From: Diospyros lotus
Taxonomy: Eukaryota > Streptophyta > Magnoliopsida > Ericales > Ebenaceae
Assembly (NCBI RefSeq): GCF_014633365.1
Contig: NC_068344.1
Location: forward strand, 18,119,669 to 18,183,668
Length of the DNA stretch: 64,000 bases
Direction: 5' to 3'
Shown piece by piece: positions 1 to 11,800 of this stretch. The position numbers and the translations under genes were made by a program. Numbering within the stretch: position 1 is the stretch's first letter; each line of letters opens with the position of its first letter. The notes under the pieces were generated by a model. It did no database searches, was not told the DNA's origin, and saw only the letters and a list, made by a program, of their open reading frames with translations.

Positions 1-307
1 TCACCAGGGGAAGGGACCATCAGACGAGTCCCACAAGGGAGACTATACGTGGCGGCATGTGACGTCAGTTTGCCGATCGTCATCCTCGAGGGATACTGCT
101 TGAAGATCCCATGAGCCGTGTGCTCCTCGGTAGATCGCTGGGTTAAAATGGGTGTGGCATGATGAAGAGCTCTCTCAGTGACCTCTAAGCGAGATGAAGC
201 CACGCCTTGAACAGTCCACGACTGCATCCCCCCCTTTGCCCCGAAGAGCTAGAGCCTTCGTCACTTTCCACCCTATGGTTGCGGCGTTTCTGACCTGATG
301 TCGACAT
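1..307 (-). pseudogene. Start of antisense gene (Transposase_28-like) of Tat gypsy, broken
   Basis: On the minus strand an ATG at 307-305 opens MSTSGQKRRNH followed by an acidic/serine stretch. This matches the start of the plus-strand gene at 35373 (MSTSG, then KR-NH, then an acidic and serine-rich run). A second shared block lies near 20-90. It corresponds to the 35600-35680 segment, where both copies read ATGACGATC-GCAAACTGA. The frame breaks after about 43 codons, so this copy is dead. The ATG directly follows a pyrimidine tract ending in AG, as in the other copy. The rest of the gene is outside the window. Function is unknown; in this lineage such genes are antisense to gag-pol. Confidence 0.6.
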
Positions 308-780
308 CTAAAAAAAAAAGAAGGAAAAGAAAAGAATTAGGGCATCGAATCAAAGCTCCTAAAGACGCCTTTTACATATCAGGTCACGCGCTTCGCAACA
401 GGGCATGACTCGAAAGGAAAAATTGGGGGTTTCCTAGGTCATCGAAGCTCCCAAAATAGGTGAAGCCTATTTCCATAAACCGCCCCGCCATTGCTGAGCA
501 ACAAGGTACAGAGACAGAAATAAAAAAAAAAAAAGGAGAGAAAACAACAAAAGTAGAGCCGAAGCACACTGAAGAGATGCGAGAAACTCACGGTTCTTAA
601 GTTGATTGCTGCGAAGGACACAAGCAGGGGCAGGTCGAGAATCTGAGGCAGATAGGCTTCAGGACCAACGGCAATGGAGTCTCGAAATCAAAAGAAAGCA
701 AGTTGTAGGAACGAGGGAAATCTTGGAAGAAAGAAGGTAAAGAGCTGGCCAAATGACCCCCTTTTTCCTTTTTATAATCT
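308..780 (-). promoter_or_regulatory. Promoter and leader intron of the antisense gene
   Basis: Reading the minus strand, a TATA box (ATTATAAAAAGG, about 780-768) lies about 465 bases before the ATG at 307. A consensus donor (GTGAGTTTCTC, 591-581) and a pyrimidine-rich acceptor ending TAG just before the ATG define a likely leader intron, 591-308. The block aligns with 34858-35372 of the second Tat element (CATCCA-ACGGTG, TGCCTTA-A-TATAAAAA). Assignment as a promoter is inferred from this conservation. Confidence 0.5.
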
Positions 781-1040
781 AAGGCACCCGCAACTGGATG
801 AAGAGATCGACGAGCTTCCCAAGATCTAATAGCTGTGCACGAAAGCATGGGAATACGGACATAATGATCAGCAGTTATGGGAAACGTGCACATTAAATGC
901 GCCGCAAACAAGATGTGCAGTGCGAAACAGTGTAATTTGAAATGATTGGGCGGAAAGCTGAAAAGACGTATGGAAGGCCAAAGCAGCCGGAATATGTCAG
1001 CTCCCAACCCGAAGGACGCGCTGCAGGCTGGGGGGCTTAA

Positions 1041-1862
1041 TGTTACGGGTATTTCTCACTCTACTTTGCGCAAGCCGGACCCAACATGATGATTCGGCTC
1101 GAACGTTCGGGACCCAACAAATTAGACCGAGCTCGTTAAAGCAAGCTCGGACAGTGCTAGAGCTCGGGGTCAAAGATCAGGGCCAAGCGAGCTCCCTGTA
1201 GCACCTCTAACTATTTGGCATATTCTAACGGCCCCCCGCTACACTCTGGAGAAGTTCCCAACAGTTTTCATAGCTCGTTGCCTTAGCTCGTTGCTCGCAT
1301 CACAAAAGAAGCGCGTATTGCGGCATACCGGACAGCCAGGGGATGCCCCAATTAGACCCCTTAGGCCCATTCTCACGGCCCATTTCGTCGGCCCACGCCA
1401 GTCCCATCCTGGCCTTCTGGCAACAACATCATTACAGCCGCATCCGGATTTCGAGATGCCCCTCTCGGATCCTATCCGCATTAATGGGAGATCTCATCTG
1501 CATTAATGAGAGATCCCATCCTCATTAATGAGGGTCTTATCGGCACCTCGCCGTGGCAAACATCCCCGTCGACTACTCCATCACATCGCCTTTACACATA
1601 CGAAGCAAGCAAGAAAGCTTTTGGGCTAATATATATATCAACCAGCTCTCTTAAGGGCCAGAGGTATGTACTCAAAAAAACGACTAACAAAAGAACACCC
1701 AATATTTTTTGCCTACTCGCTCACTAACTTGAGTTTTGGAGTATCTTGCAGGACGGGCCGTCCGCTCGGCAAAACCAACCGGATATTTCACTATCTATCT
1801 CTCGGATCCACCATACAAGTGCGGGCTAACAAATCTCCGTCGACCAATTACGAACGTGAACA
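1041..1862 (+). repeat. 3' LTR of Tat gypsy
   Basis: The 822-bp LTR starts TGTTACGGG after the polypurine tract and ends GTCGACCAATTACGAACGTGAACA. This end parallels the terminus of the LTR at 33977 (GTCGACCATTTTTTCACGTTGACA, read in reverse). A TATA-like run (CTAATATATATATC, about 1626-1639) is the probable LTR promoter. The target-site duplication cannot be tested because the left end is missing. Confidence 0.7.
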
Positions 1863-2225
1863 AAAGTAAATATATAATTTAATTATTAATTAAGTGCTTT
1901 ATTCAATTCAAATTCATTTAATTTTCATTTATTCTAATAATTTTCTTTTTGATAGATTGAAATTATGGAACAACAAGAGGAATTATGGAGTAACAAGTAA
2001 ATGAAGATCAAGGATGTTTGGTGAAAGCAGTATTATTTTGGAGCATTATTTTTATTTTAGAAATGATGGCTTTCCATATATGAAGTTTTTTTATTTATAT
2101 TGTTGATTTTATTTATTATATTTAGCATTGTTGACTTTACTATATTTCAAGCCTTTTTTTTAATTTTTTATTTGATATAAGGATAAATAAGATGTCTTAA
2201 AAATAATTCTATCAACATGACTTTT
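1863..2225. other. AT-rich spacer, nothing recognised
   Basis: Low-complexity A/T-rich sequence after the LTR. I see no open frame, repeat structure or RNA gene. Confidence 0.6.
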
Positions 2226-3442
2226 ATCAGTATTAATATTTTCTTACTAAAGAAATTCGTCACTTATGTGAATTATTGACACAAATATTTTTGTCATTAT
2301 TGGGACATTGAGAATATGACAAAATATTTGCCACCCTTTTATAATTTTGACAAAAATATTTTTGTCACATTTTTTGATTTTATGAAAAATAATTTCATCA
2401 ATATTAATATTTTCCTACTAAAACAATTTGTCACCTGAACTAAGTACTAACACAAATATTTTTGTCACTGTTCACTATTGGGACATTGACAAAAATATTT
2501 TGTCACTATTGAATAACTTTGACAAATTTATTGTCACTATTTCTATTTTATCAAAAAACTATTTGTCACAATATTTGATAATTGAAAAAATTAATTTTAT
2601 CACATTAAAATTATGTCAAATAAATTTTTTCACTATTTAAATTGTGAGAAAATATTTTTCAATTTTATGAAAAAATAATTTTATTAGTATTAATATTTCT
2701 TACTAAAGAAATTCGTCACTTGTGTGAATTATTGACAAAAATATTTTTGTCACTATTGAGACATTGAGAATATGACAAAAATATTTGTCACCCTTTCATA
2801 ATTTTGACAAAAATATTTTTATCATTTTTTTAATTTTATGAAAAATAATTTCATCAATATTAATATTTTCTTACAAAAACATATTTGTCACCTATACTAA
2901 GTACTGACACAAATATTTTTGTCACTATTGGGTCATAAACAAAAATATTTTGTCACTATTGAATAATTTTAAGAAATTTATTTTGTCACTATTTCTATTT
3001 TATCAAAAAAATATTTGTCACAATATTAAATAATTGACAAAATTAATTTTATCACATTGAAAATGATGTCAAATAAATTTTGTCACTATTTAAATTGTGA
3101 CAAAATACTTTTTGTCACAAGATACATTTTGTCACAATAAAACCTATGATTTTTATCTAAAATTTAAATTTATTATGACTAAATAATACCTATTGTGACA
3201 AAAAAAAAATACAACAAAATAATTTGTCATAATAAGGTGTTTTAAGTGACAAAATATTTTTTGTTATAATAAAATTGTTGATATTGTGACAAAACTTAGT
3301 TTTATCACAATATACTTATTAAGACAACCTTGTTGTGATTAACATAATAACAAACATTTTCGTCACAATAAGTATATTGTGAACATTTTTATAGTTATTG
3401 TGACCAAATATTTTATCACAAGAAGCCTAATTTCTTGTAGGG
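2226..3442. mobile_element. Truncated CACTA-like element with TGACAAAAATATTTTTGTCA repeats
   Basis: Dozens of short inverted motifs of the form TGACAAAA-TATTTTTGTCA fill the region. A unit of about 458 bp is duplicated in tandem (2226-2683 and 2684 to about 3130). Each unit has two half-units starting TATTAATATTTT-CTACTAAA. The right end (TTCTTGTAGGG, 3432-3442) resembles a reverse CACTA terminus (CACTACAAGAA). The left terminus was not found. Dense subterminal repeats plus this end suggest a non-autonomous CACTA relic. No coding capacity is seen. Confidence 0.5.
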
Positions 3443-4097
3443 AGATCTTGTTATAACAAGATTGAAATAAATTTTATACAATAAAAACAAGCCTTTAATG
3501 AGAAAAGATTGAAACAATTAAGCTTAAAAAAAAATTGAAGATCTGATCTCTTATATAAGAAAGCCCACTCTTCCAACAGCTTAAACGATTTTCAAAATGG
3601 CTGGTATTTATAGTCTTGAGTGTCCCTTACAGAATTATAGCCATTGGAGATCAAATTGGCAAAAGAATCAATCCATTGAAAACTAGCCGTTAATAATTTC
3701 TCAATGGAAACGGTCAATAGTTTTAAAATGTAATCGACAATAATATCTCCAAGAATATAAACCAATCGATTTTTTAAACTTGAAACATTGATCCAAAATG
3801 TATGCATTAAATTGGTCGACTTGTTTTGAGGACTACTCGACAATTTTGAAAAATCAATCAACAATTTCAAAGAAAAAGTTGATAGTTTAAATAACTAATT
3901 GACGTACATGAAGAATAGGTCAACAATATTTTACTAGATTTAATGTTTAATTATTTTTTCTTACATTTTCAAGTTACTTAGTTTATCTTTTAAAACTTTG
4001 ATAATATTTTAGGATCCACAAGACTTTATCTATTTAAAAGACAATTTCAAAAACAATTTTTAAGAATTGTTTAAGATTAAAACCTTGAATTACAAAA
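3443..4097. other. AT-rich spacer before the duplicated segment
   Basis: No gene recognised. A short open frame at 3592-3870 on the minus strand has no recognisable composition or motif and is treated as chance. Confidence 0.5.
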
Positions 4098-4610
4098 CAC
4101 TTAGCTTAACATGTCCAAAAACCTTAAGTCCAATATAATCAACACTTTATTAAAATTTCATATTTAAGATATACATCTTCAAAATCAAGTGAAGCACCTG
4201 ACACGTAAGGTTTGACAAAAACAACAAAGACACCCGACATATAAAAATGGCAAACATCTCTCCTAAGATTATAGATCATGCATCACTTTCCTCCTTATGT
4301 AAATGAACATCAGTTAATTTTTTTTGCTAATACCCAAAATACCCTTCTTCTCTTTCTCTCCCCCACCCATCTTTCTTTTTCTTATATAATTATATAGAGA
4401 TAAAATATAAAAAAGTAAAAAAGAAATAATAACACTGCTAGCCAATCACCACTAGCGAAAAGGGAACCCATCTAGGTTAATCGAAGCTTCCATTAAAATC
4501 GAATACGCCTAAATCTAGGCCCTTTGGCTTTGAAAAAGGAATCCAAAGATCCAAAGAAAAAGAAGTGTACCTTATATAATCATGGATAAATTGTAACTGT
4601 CGCGACCTTC

Positions 4611-4861
4611 TAGGGCCGATCTTGAGGGTAGGCAACCAAAGCAGTTGTCTTGGGCCCCCCACTAAGGCTGGTCCTAGCCTAGGTAGCCTTGTTGGCATGG
4701 GCTCATCTCACATTTTAATAAATTAGTTTGGACACTTTTTATGTTTAGTTAATTTTAAATTAAAAAAATTAAACTAATAAGAAGAACATACAATTTTATT
4801 TTTAAATAAAGGGGCTTCATATAAAATTTCGTTTAGGCTCTAACATCTAAAGGTTGGCCCT
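4611..4861. mobile_element. hAT-like MITE upstream of gene A
   Basis: About 250 bp with imperfect terminal inverted repeats (AGGGCCGATCTT and the complement of AAGGTTGGCCCT). It is flanked by the direct repeat GCGACCTTC at 4602-4610 and 4862-4870, matching the roughly 8-bp duplication of hAT elements. Unit B has the empty site (CTGTCGCGAACTTTTCC, near 22252), so the insertion followed the gene duplication. Confidence 0.75.
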
Positions 4862-4985
4862 GCGACCTTCCCTTCCCCGCCCCCTCCCCCAATTTTATTT
4901 TTAAATAAAGGGGCTTCATATAAAATTTCGTTTAAGCCCTAACATCTCAAGGTTGGCCTCTGCGACCTTCCCTTCCCCCCCCTCT
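4792..4985. repeat. About 99-bp tandem duplication covering the MITE end
   Basis: The segment 4792-4890, which contains the right end of the MITE and its target duplication, is repeated at 4891 to about 4985 with a few substitutions. The repeat therefore arose after the MITE insertion. Confidence 0.7.
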
Positions 4986-5776
4986 CCTTTTATCTCTCTT
5001 GTTGTCCTCAACCAACAAATCAAAGAGTTCACCTTTGCAAATTGAAAATCAAAATCCACTAAGGTTCAATCCACTTGCAAATGTAGATCAAACCCACGTA
5101 GGGTTCAATTTGCATCTTTGCAAATCAAACTTGCAGTGTGAGGAAGAAAAAGAGAAAGATAGAGGGTAGCTAGAGAAGATAAGGTAGACATCATTGGGCA
5201 AGAGCGGTTGCTGTCAAAAAAGAGAATCGGTCCACTTTCATGGGAAGAGGAGGGGGAAATAAAAGAGAATGAGTGAGGATAGTTTAAAAATGAGTGTAAA
5301 ATGGTCTGTTTGTACAAGAAGTTAGCAACAGAGGGCTTTTTGCATTTTTGATATGTCAAAAATGTCTATGTCCCAATTTTATAACAAGGCTTCAATCGTG
5401 CAGAGAGTAAACTTATTGAATTGAACTTTTTGATCAAGTCAATATGGAACAAATTAACCTTACTTTTTGATCAACACAAAAATGGTTGCTTTCGACTGTT
5501 GTGGGTAGTGATTAAACTGCTTGCTCTAAGAATACATAATAAAACAAAGGGTACGTGATTCATGTGGTGGTTGTGGAAGAATCTCTATACATACTTAATA
5601 CAGCTTGCAGATATCAAATCCCCATCGCTGACGAAGCAAGCTTTTGCTTTCTGATGACCAAATTAGCCCACCAAGCTATATGTAACAAGATATCGTCCAA
5701 TCGATCTCGGAAAAGAGGCCTTCACTGACTACTTTTGCAAAGCTACTTTGACGATACTGATTCCTCATTCGGATCG

Positions 5777-5779
<3 letters not shown>

Positions 5780-5810
<31 letters not shown>
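5780..5810. repeat. (GT)n microsatellite in the presumed 5' UTR of gene A
   Basis: About 15 GT units lie 42 bases before the start codon. The same site in gene B (about 26643-26660) has only a short TATATATGTGTGTG run, so this leader tract differs between the paralogues. Confidence 0.9.
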
Positions 5811-5811
<1 letters not shown>

Positions 5812-5851
5812 GAAGGTTTGAGAGATTAGTTTTGGGAACATTAATTCATCA

Positions 5852-8800
5852 ATGGCAACCTCAAGCTCTTTCTCCTCGTCAATGTTAACCTCGGCGAGCT
5901 CTTTCTCCTCCGACGTGTACCCGTATCCCGTCGATGTCAACGTGGAGGACTTCGTTCACATCAAGCTGTCCGGAACGAACTACTTCGTATGGCGAAAGAT
6001 GATGCTCGATTTTCTCGAGAGGCAGTATCTGATCGGCTTCATCAACGGCATGATCAAACCGCCGCCGGCGTTGATCGCCGTCGACGAACAATCCGATTGC
6101 CGCGGCAAGGAGATTGAGAATCCTGACCACATTTCCTGGAAAAGATCTGACGAACTGGTACAGAAATGGTTACGGAGCACGATCCAAGACGATATGCTCC
6201 GCACTAATGTGGCGCACCTTAAAACCGCTTTCGCTATCTGGCGGGTTTTGGAGGATACATTTTTTAATCCTTTCGCCGATTTTATGGATTATGGTAAGGT
6301 GAAAGATGGTGATTTTGGGGCCAATAATGTACAGCGATGATGGACTGCATGGGCATGGGCATGGGCCAAATCAAAAGGGTGGAATTACGATCCACTCCTA
6401 CCCCTTAATTTGTTTCGTGTGAGGCAAAAAGCAGAGCACTCCTCGCCTGCCCATCGCAGTCTACCACGAAAAACATGATTCTTCTAACATAAATGAAATT
6501 TTTATTTGTACAAATAGAAATTTTATAAATTAATAATTACTTATTTGGATATATTTTGTACGTAGAGCTGATGATGGGAGAAACAAGCCGTAGAGAAGCA
6601 GGGATCAATCTAAGCCATTACTTCCCATTGTACCAAGCGGTGCAAGAGGGCGACTGGGAGCGTGTGAAGAAATTCCTAGAAGAAGAACCCGATGCAATCA
6701 AGGCCCGAATCAATACGTCCTTACAAACGCCACTACTGGTAGCGGTGAAGTCCCCGCACAGGAACAAAGTTGTGAAGGGGCTCTTGGAGAGGATGTCGGA
6801 AGAGGATCTGGAGCAGTTTGAACACGGGACAGACGCGACAGTCTTACACAAGGCAGTGGCTGCTGGGAATATAGAGGCAGCAAAGATGTTGGTGAACAAG
6901 AACCCTCGCTTGCCTTATATCTGTGGTGATTCCGGCGTTGTACCTCTACGTACAGCTGCTCGTAGGGCCAATAGAGAGATGGTATCTTACTTATGGAGTG
7001 TCACCAAAGAAGACATTGATCCTAGGCCCTTCATCGATAAATTAGGCTTCAAGCTCATCGACTCTCTAATTATCGGTGGACTTTATGGTATGTCTTTTTT
7101 CTTTGTTCCTCTCCATTCACTCCTACACAAGTATCAGTTATTTGTGGACAAAAGCTTTCAAAGAAAATAAAAGTTATCATCCCTAGGTTTATCCTAATTG
7201 CAAAGTCCTCCTTACATTTTAATAATGGCAATGACCTCGTTAACCGTTATAAAAGAGTAAAATGATCTATTTGCTTAATTTCTCTCTCATCTCTCTTATG
7301 ATTTGAGAAAAAATTAAAAAAAAAAAAAATCGATGATACTTGACCATTGCTGGCCACCCACCATTGATTGCATTCCAATATTTAACTATGATTAACTAAC
7401 AATAAAAAAGGAAACTAAATTAATAAGCATAAATGAAAGTTAGACACCTAGATCTAAGTTCCCTGAAACCCAAATATTGATATCTTTATTCTTTCATGGA
7501 CAAACCAATGTCTGGTTCCCTCCAAGTTAGAAGCCTTACATATATAGAGAGAGAAATAGATGGATAAATAGATAGCTAAAAGAGAGAGACGTGATAGGAA
7601 AGAAAATGCACCTGTTGTTGGTTGGTGATGAGGATTCCAAATTTCTTCCCCATCACATGAAACATCGTTAATGGGGTGAAGAAGTCCCATCCTCTTTGAA
7701 TGATGGCATGATATCTAATTTCCTCTCTATTACCAATGGCCAATCATTTGAAGACCATTGGTGATAAAAGAAAGAAATAGATGTGTGAGAGAAAAGAAAA
7801 AAAAAAAAGGATGAGGTGGAAAAAAATAAGAGAAAATATCTTAAAATATAGGAATTAAATGGTCATTTTACTTTCTCTGTTAAGTGTAAGGAAGTTGCAT
7901 ATTATTTTCGAAAACATAGAGATGGTTGGTCTCTTTTTGCCAAATTTCATGGGTGTCTTATGAAATGGACTTTAAAAAAATGATTGCCGTATCTCGTTAG
8001 ATTTGGCAATGGTTGAACTTAAATAATTAAGATTCACCAATATAGGTAAAGGTAAACGTGAGAACTTGGTTTAGTCATTGGTGTTGGTCAACAATGGAGG
8101 GAGGGAAAGAGAGAGAGAGAGTTTGAAAAGACATAATAAAATAGTCATTTTACCTTCCAAGAATTTAAAAAATAGAAGGAGCTCAAGTGCAAAGTGTAAT
8201 TTATTCTTTGCAAATTTGGTCCCCTGTCCTTTAGCAAATATGCCCCACACATCAAAACCAAGTGTGAAAACTACTCCTAGTAGGAAGTGAGGCGGCCATC
8301 GTGATATCTTCATTTCCTTATCATTTAGTTTTATATTATTTAAATTACAAGTGGTAATTAATGCAAGTTTTGATAATTATGTCTAAGTGATGGTTGGAAA
8401 TTGGAATTGTTGTTACAGACATTGCTTTAACATTGATTCGGAGACATCCAGATTTAGCTGTTAGGGATTCGCGTCTTCTCGACAAAATGGCGCTCAAGTC
8501 TTCTGCCTTCCCAAGCGGACTAGCCCTCAACTTCTACCAGCGCTTCATCTACTCCTGTTAGTCTCACAATTCCTTCCATCACTCTTTTCGTACTTAGTAA
8601 AACAAATAAATACAATAACAACAACATCAATGCTAACACATGATGATCAACAATGATGCTAGGAATTATGGACAAGGTGGTAAAGTTGGTACTTCATGCA
8701 TGCTAGCAAGCAATTTTTCATTTCCACCTTAATTCAAATCATAATCTGTAATACGTCAGGGTGGGGTTTATTTGTATTCTTATGGTTATATATTTTTTTT

Positions 8801-11800
8801 TCTTTTTTGCTTATTATGTTATTTTGCCATTTAACATTTAGATGTTCCTACCAAGTTGGAGAACTCAGAGAAGTTGGAGAAGCAACAATGTGGAGGAGAC
8901 ATAGAAAGTCCTGCCCAGTGCTCTACTCCCGGTTCGTCAAGTTGTCACTTAATAATTTTAATTTTTGTTTCATGGGAGAATAATATATTTTTATATAATT
9001 TATTTATGAATTAAATTACTTTTTAGTCTCAACTGTACTTGTTTTCTATAATCCGAGATATGAAATTATTTAGAATCTCATAGACATAGGTGTGTAGTGT
9101 TTTAAAAACTTTCACATCTAATGTACGCAATAAAAAATAGACATAATGAAGTTTGGACAATTCATTAAAGTTACCTCTTGAATAATACAAATTTGATTTA
9201 AGAGAAACTTCACAAGATAATCTTATTCTCCCCAAGTGTGAAGCCAATCTAGCTTCTAAAACCCCTTGAAATTGCCTTTTGTGTTAGCTGAAAGCTACAA
9301 AGCTACGTCTAGGCATGTAGTTCTCCTTAGTTTCAAAAGCCAAAGCTCATCTCTTGAGTAATTTGAGAAGAAGCAAAAGAAGAAGAAACCAAGAAAAAGG
9401 AAGAGCAATCTGTAATTCAAGAATATTTTCATCTTCTTCTTCTTTAATCTCTTAATTTATATGCTAAAGTGGAAAATAAGTGCTGCAAAACCATATAGCT
9501 TGAGCGATTGACAAGTGACATAGGAGCTAGTAGACATTCCACTAACTCTTGAATCTTTCAGGCACAATCTGCCAAATAGAAACTGTTGACAATTTTTAAC
9601 ATCTAAAAAACTATTGACAATTTATGAAATGAGTTGACAATTTGGTATTTGTTGCCGAAAGGTCCTTACTCAATTCATACAAATTTGGCATTAATTCTTA
9701 ATGACAATTAGACTCTCCATTAATTCTTAATGGCATCTGTTGTTACACGGTTATAACAATAAATTTGTAAAAGGGGAAACTGCTGATGGATGACCCTCGT
9801 GTGGCTGATTCGAGCGATGTATGACTCTCGTGTGGTGTATATGAGAGATGGATGACTCACTCAGGGGATGAATGACTCATTCGGGCTATGGGTTACATGT
9901 GGATTGTCCAAACGATGAGTAATTATCGGGAGAGATGGGTGAGTCTCCCGGGGTGGAGTGACAATGATGGATGAGTCTCCCAGGGGGTCACGACAGTAAT
10001 AGATGAGTCTCTCAGGGGTCACGACAGCGATGGGTGAGTCCCTTGGCTAGTTTGAGAGCGATGGATGAGTCTCTCGGGGGTTACGGCAGTGATGGGTGAC
10101 TTGCTGGAAAGAAAATCAATTAGGGGCGTGGGTGAGAATCCCCGCGTGAACCCTCCGATGCTTAAGTTAGTCCCTCGCAGAAGTTAAATGCTTGAAGACA
10201 AAAAGTAAGTACGAGAGTGAGAGCTTGCATACCAAATGAGGGAAAATACCCCCTATTTATAGCGATGGGAGGGGCATCCATGTGTCGTGTGACCCGTTTT
10301 TCTCAGCGAGCATATCGGAGGCGGTTTTGACCAAGTCTTGTGGGTTATAGGCGCGAGGGTGCAAGGCCAATCGCGCACACGAGCATATGTGGGTGCGCGC
10401 ACATTAGGCACCACCGAGTGACCTCTCTCAGGGGTGGGGGGTGAAAGCCCCCCCATATCTTTAGCCACGTTGTTGCGTGGCAGCGTGGCAGAGGGGGGAG
10501 CGGCCACATTATGTGGCCGCTTTCGTGCAACCTGGGGGGCCCCTCTTGGCCGCATGAAGCGGCCATGCATGGGGGTCCCCTCATAATTGAATGAAGCAGC
10601 CAGTTAGGTTGCATGGAGCAGCTAGCTGGCTGCATGATCTTCTGCCATGTGGTAGCTCCTAGGGCTGCCACGTGGTTTTTTTCTTCTTAGACTTTAGTAG
10701 GCATAACAATTGCTCCCTACTCTTTCTGTCGGGTCTCCTAGGAGGAAAAGTATTTTGCCTGCAACACTGCCCTATTTTTAAGAGACTATTTTTCCTTTTT
10801 TATTTTGTAGCAATCTCATTCTTCATGTCTTTCGTAGTTGTCTTTGACATTCTGCTCCCTATGTGCCTCTATAAAGTAGGCTTGAGCTTCTCATTTGACC
10901 ATTGTTTCGACAAGTCTTCAACGTTGTTTGTAGCTCTGGTATTTTCATATTTTGACTTCTCATAAGTGCTAATGGCTTCGAGAAGATGCAGTAAAGTCTT
11001 TGCATGACGTGCTGAAGCTCATGCCTTGGCAACAGTAGTCCATGCATTTAGTTCTTCATCTTCTAGGAGTATAGACCCGATTTCTTCATACGCTCCTAGT
11101 TCTCGAGGTAGCGGGGGCTCGAAAAGATCTTCAAATCAAGTCCAGAGTGATTATGCTGCCATTTGGCTCATATATTTATCTATATTTTGCCCAGAGCTAA
11201 ATTGGCATATCAAGGAATTTTCTCCAAATCCAAGGGTGTTCATGATGATTGTCTCTCCATTTTTTGGTTTATTGAAATACTTGCAAAATGATGAATATGA
11301 CATCTCTTCTTGTAAGGCAACAGCTATTGCACCTTTAGGACGCCAGGCGAAGTAGCGTAAGTCACTTGCGAGGACGCTGAAATTATGGTCCCTCGATGTA
11401 TTGCTGGATAACGGTCTTATGCCTTCCTGTTGTCAAGCTGCTTGTGAGGCAATGGGATGTTCTTACCTCCTCATCACCAGGTTGTGAGCGAGGCAATGAG
11501 CCATTTTGTTACAATGGCGTGGCTCCCTAGTTTCACATGTACATGCTTGCTAGTATTGTGAGCGTAGTGTCTGTGTTTGTAATATTTTATTCTTGCGGTT
11601 CGGTATAACACCTACGTCCGTGATTAGAAAGAACGTACATCTTTTGTTTTTGCGGTTCAGTGTAGCACCTACGTCCGCAATTAGTTTTGGTTTTTTCTTG
11701 TTGCCGGGGTATGAGCAGGGCAACAGACATGTTGTTTTCACCTTGTGGTCGGGCCGTTAGGGAGACAACGGGTCTTTCTGTTTTTACCTCATTGTCGAGC

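Larger units (their letters stand above)
1..1862 (+). mobile_element. 3' end of a Tat-type Ty3/gypsy retrotransposon (truncated by window edge)
   Basis: This holds the last part of the internal region plus a full LTR. A purine tract (AGGCTGGGGGGCTTA, about 1025-1039) lies directly before TGTTACGGG, the layout of a polypurine tract followed by a 3' LTR. The same tract and LTR start occur, reverse-complemented, at the left LTR of the element at 33977-44829. The reverse strand of 1-307 matches the start of that element's antisense gene. The two therefore belong to one lineage, with this copy in the opposite orientation. No pol is visible; it would lie left of the window. Confidence 0.75.

Noticed and set aside
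597..1007. 136-codon minus-strand frame
   Set aside because: It lies in the leader/promoter zone of the antisense gene in the Tat element and reads unlike any protein.
10253..10671. Overlapping minus-strand frames (repeated at 15877-16211)
   Set aside because: They recur only because the two LTRs are copies; composition is that of GC-rich LTR DNA.
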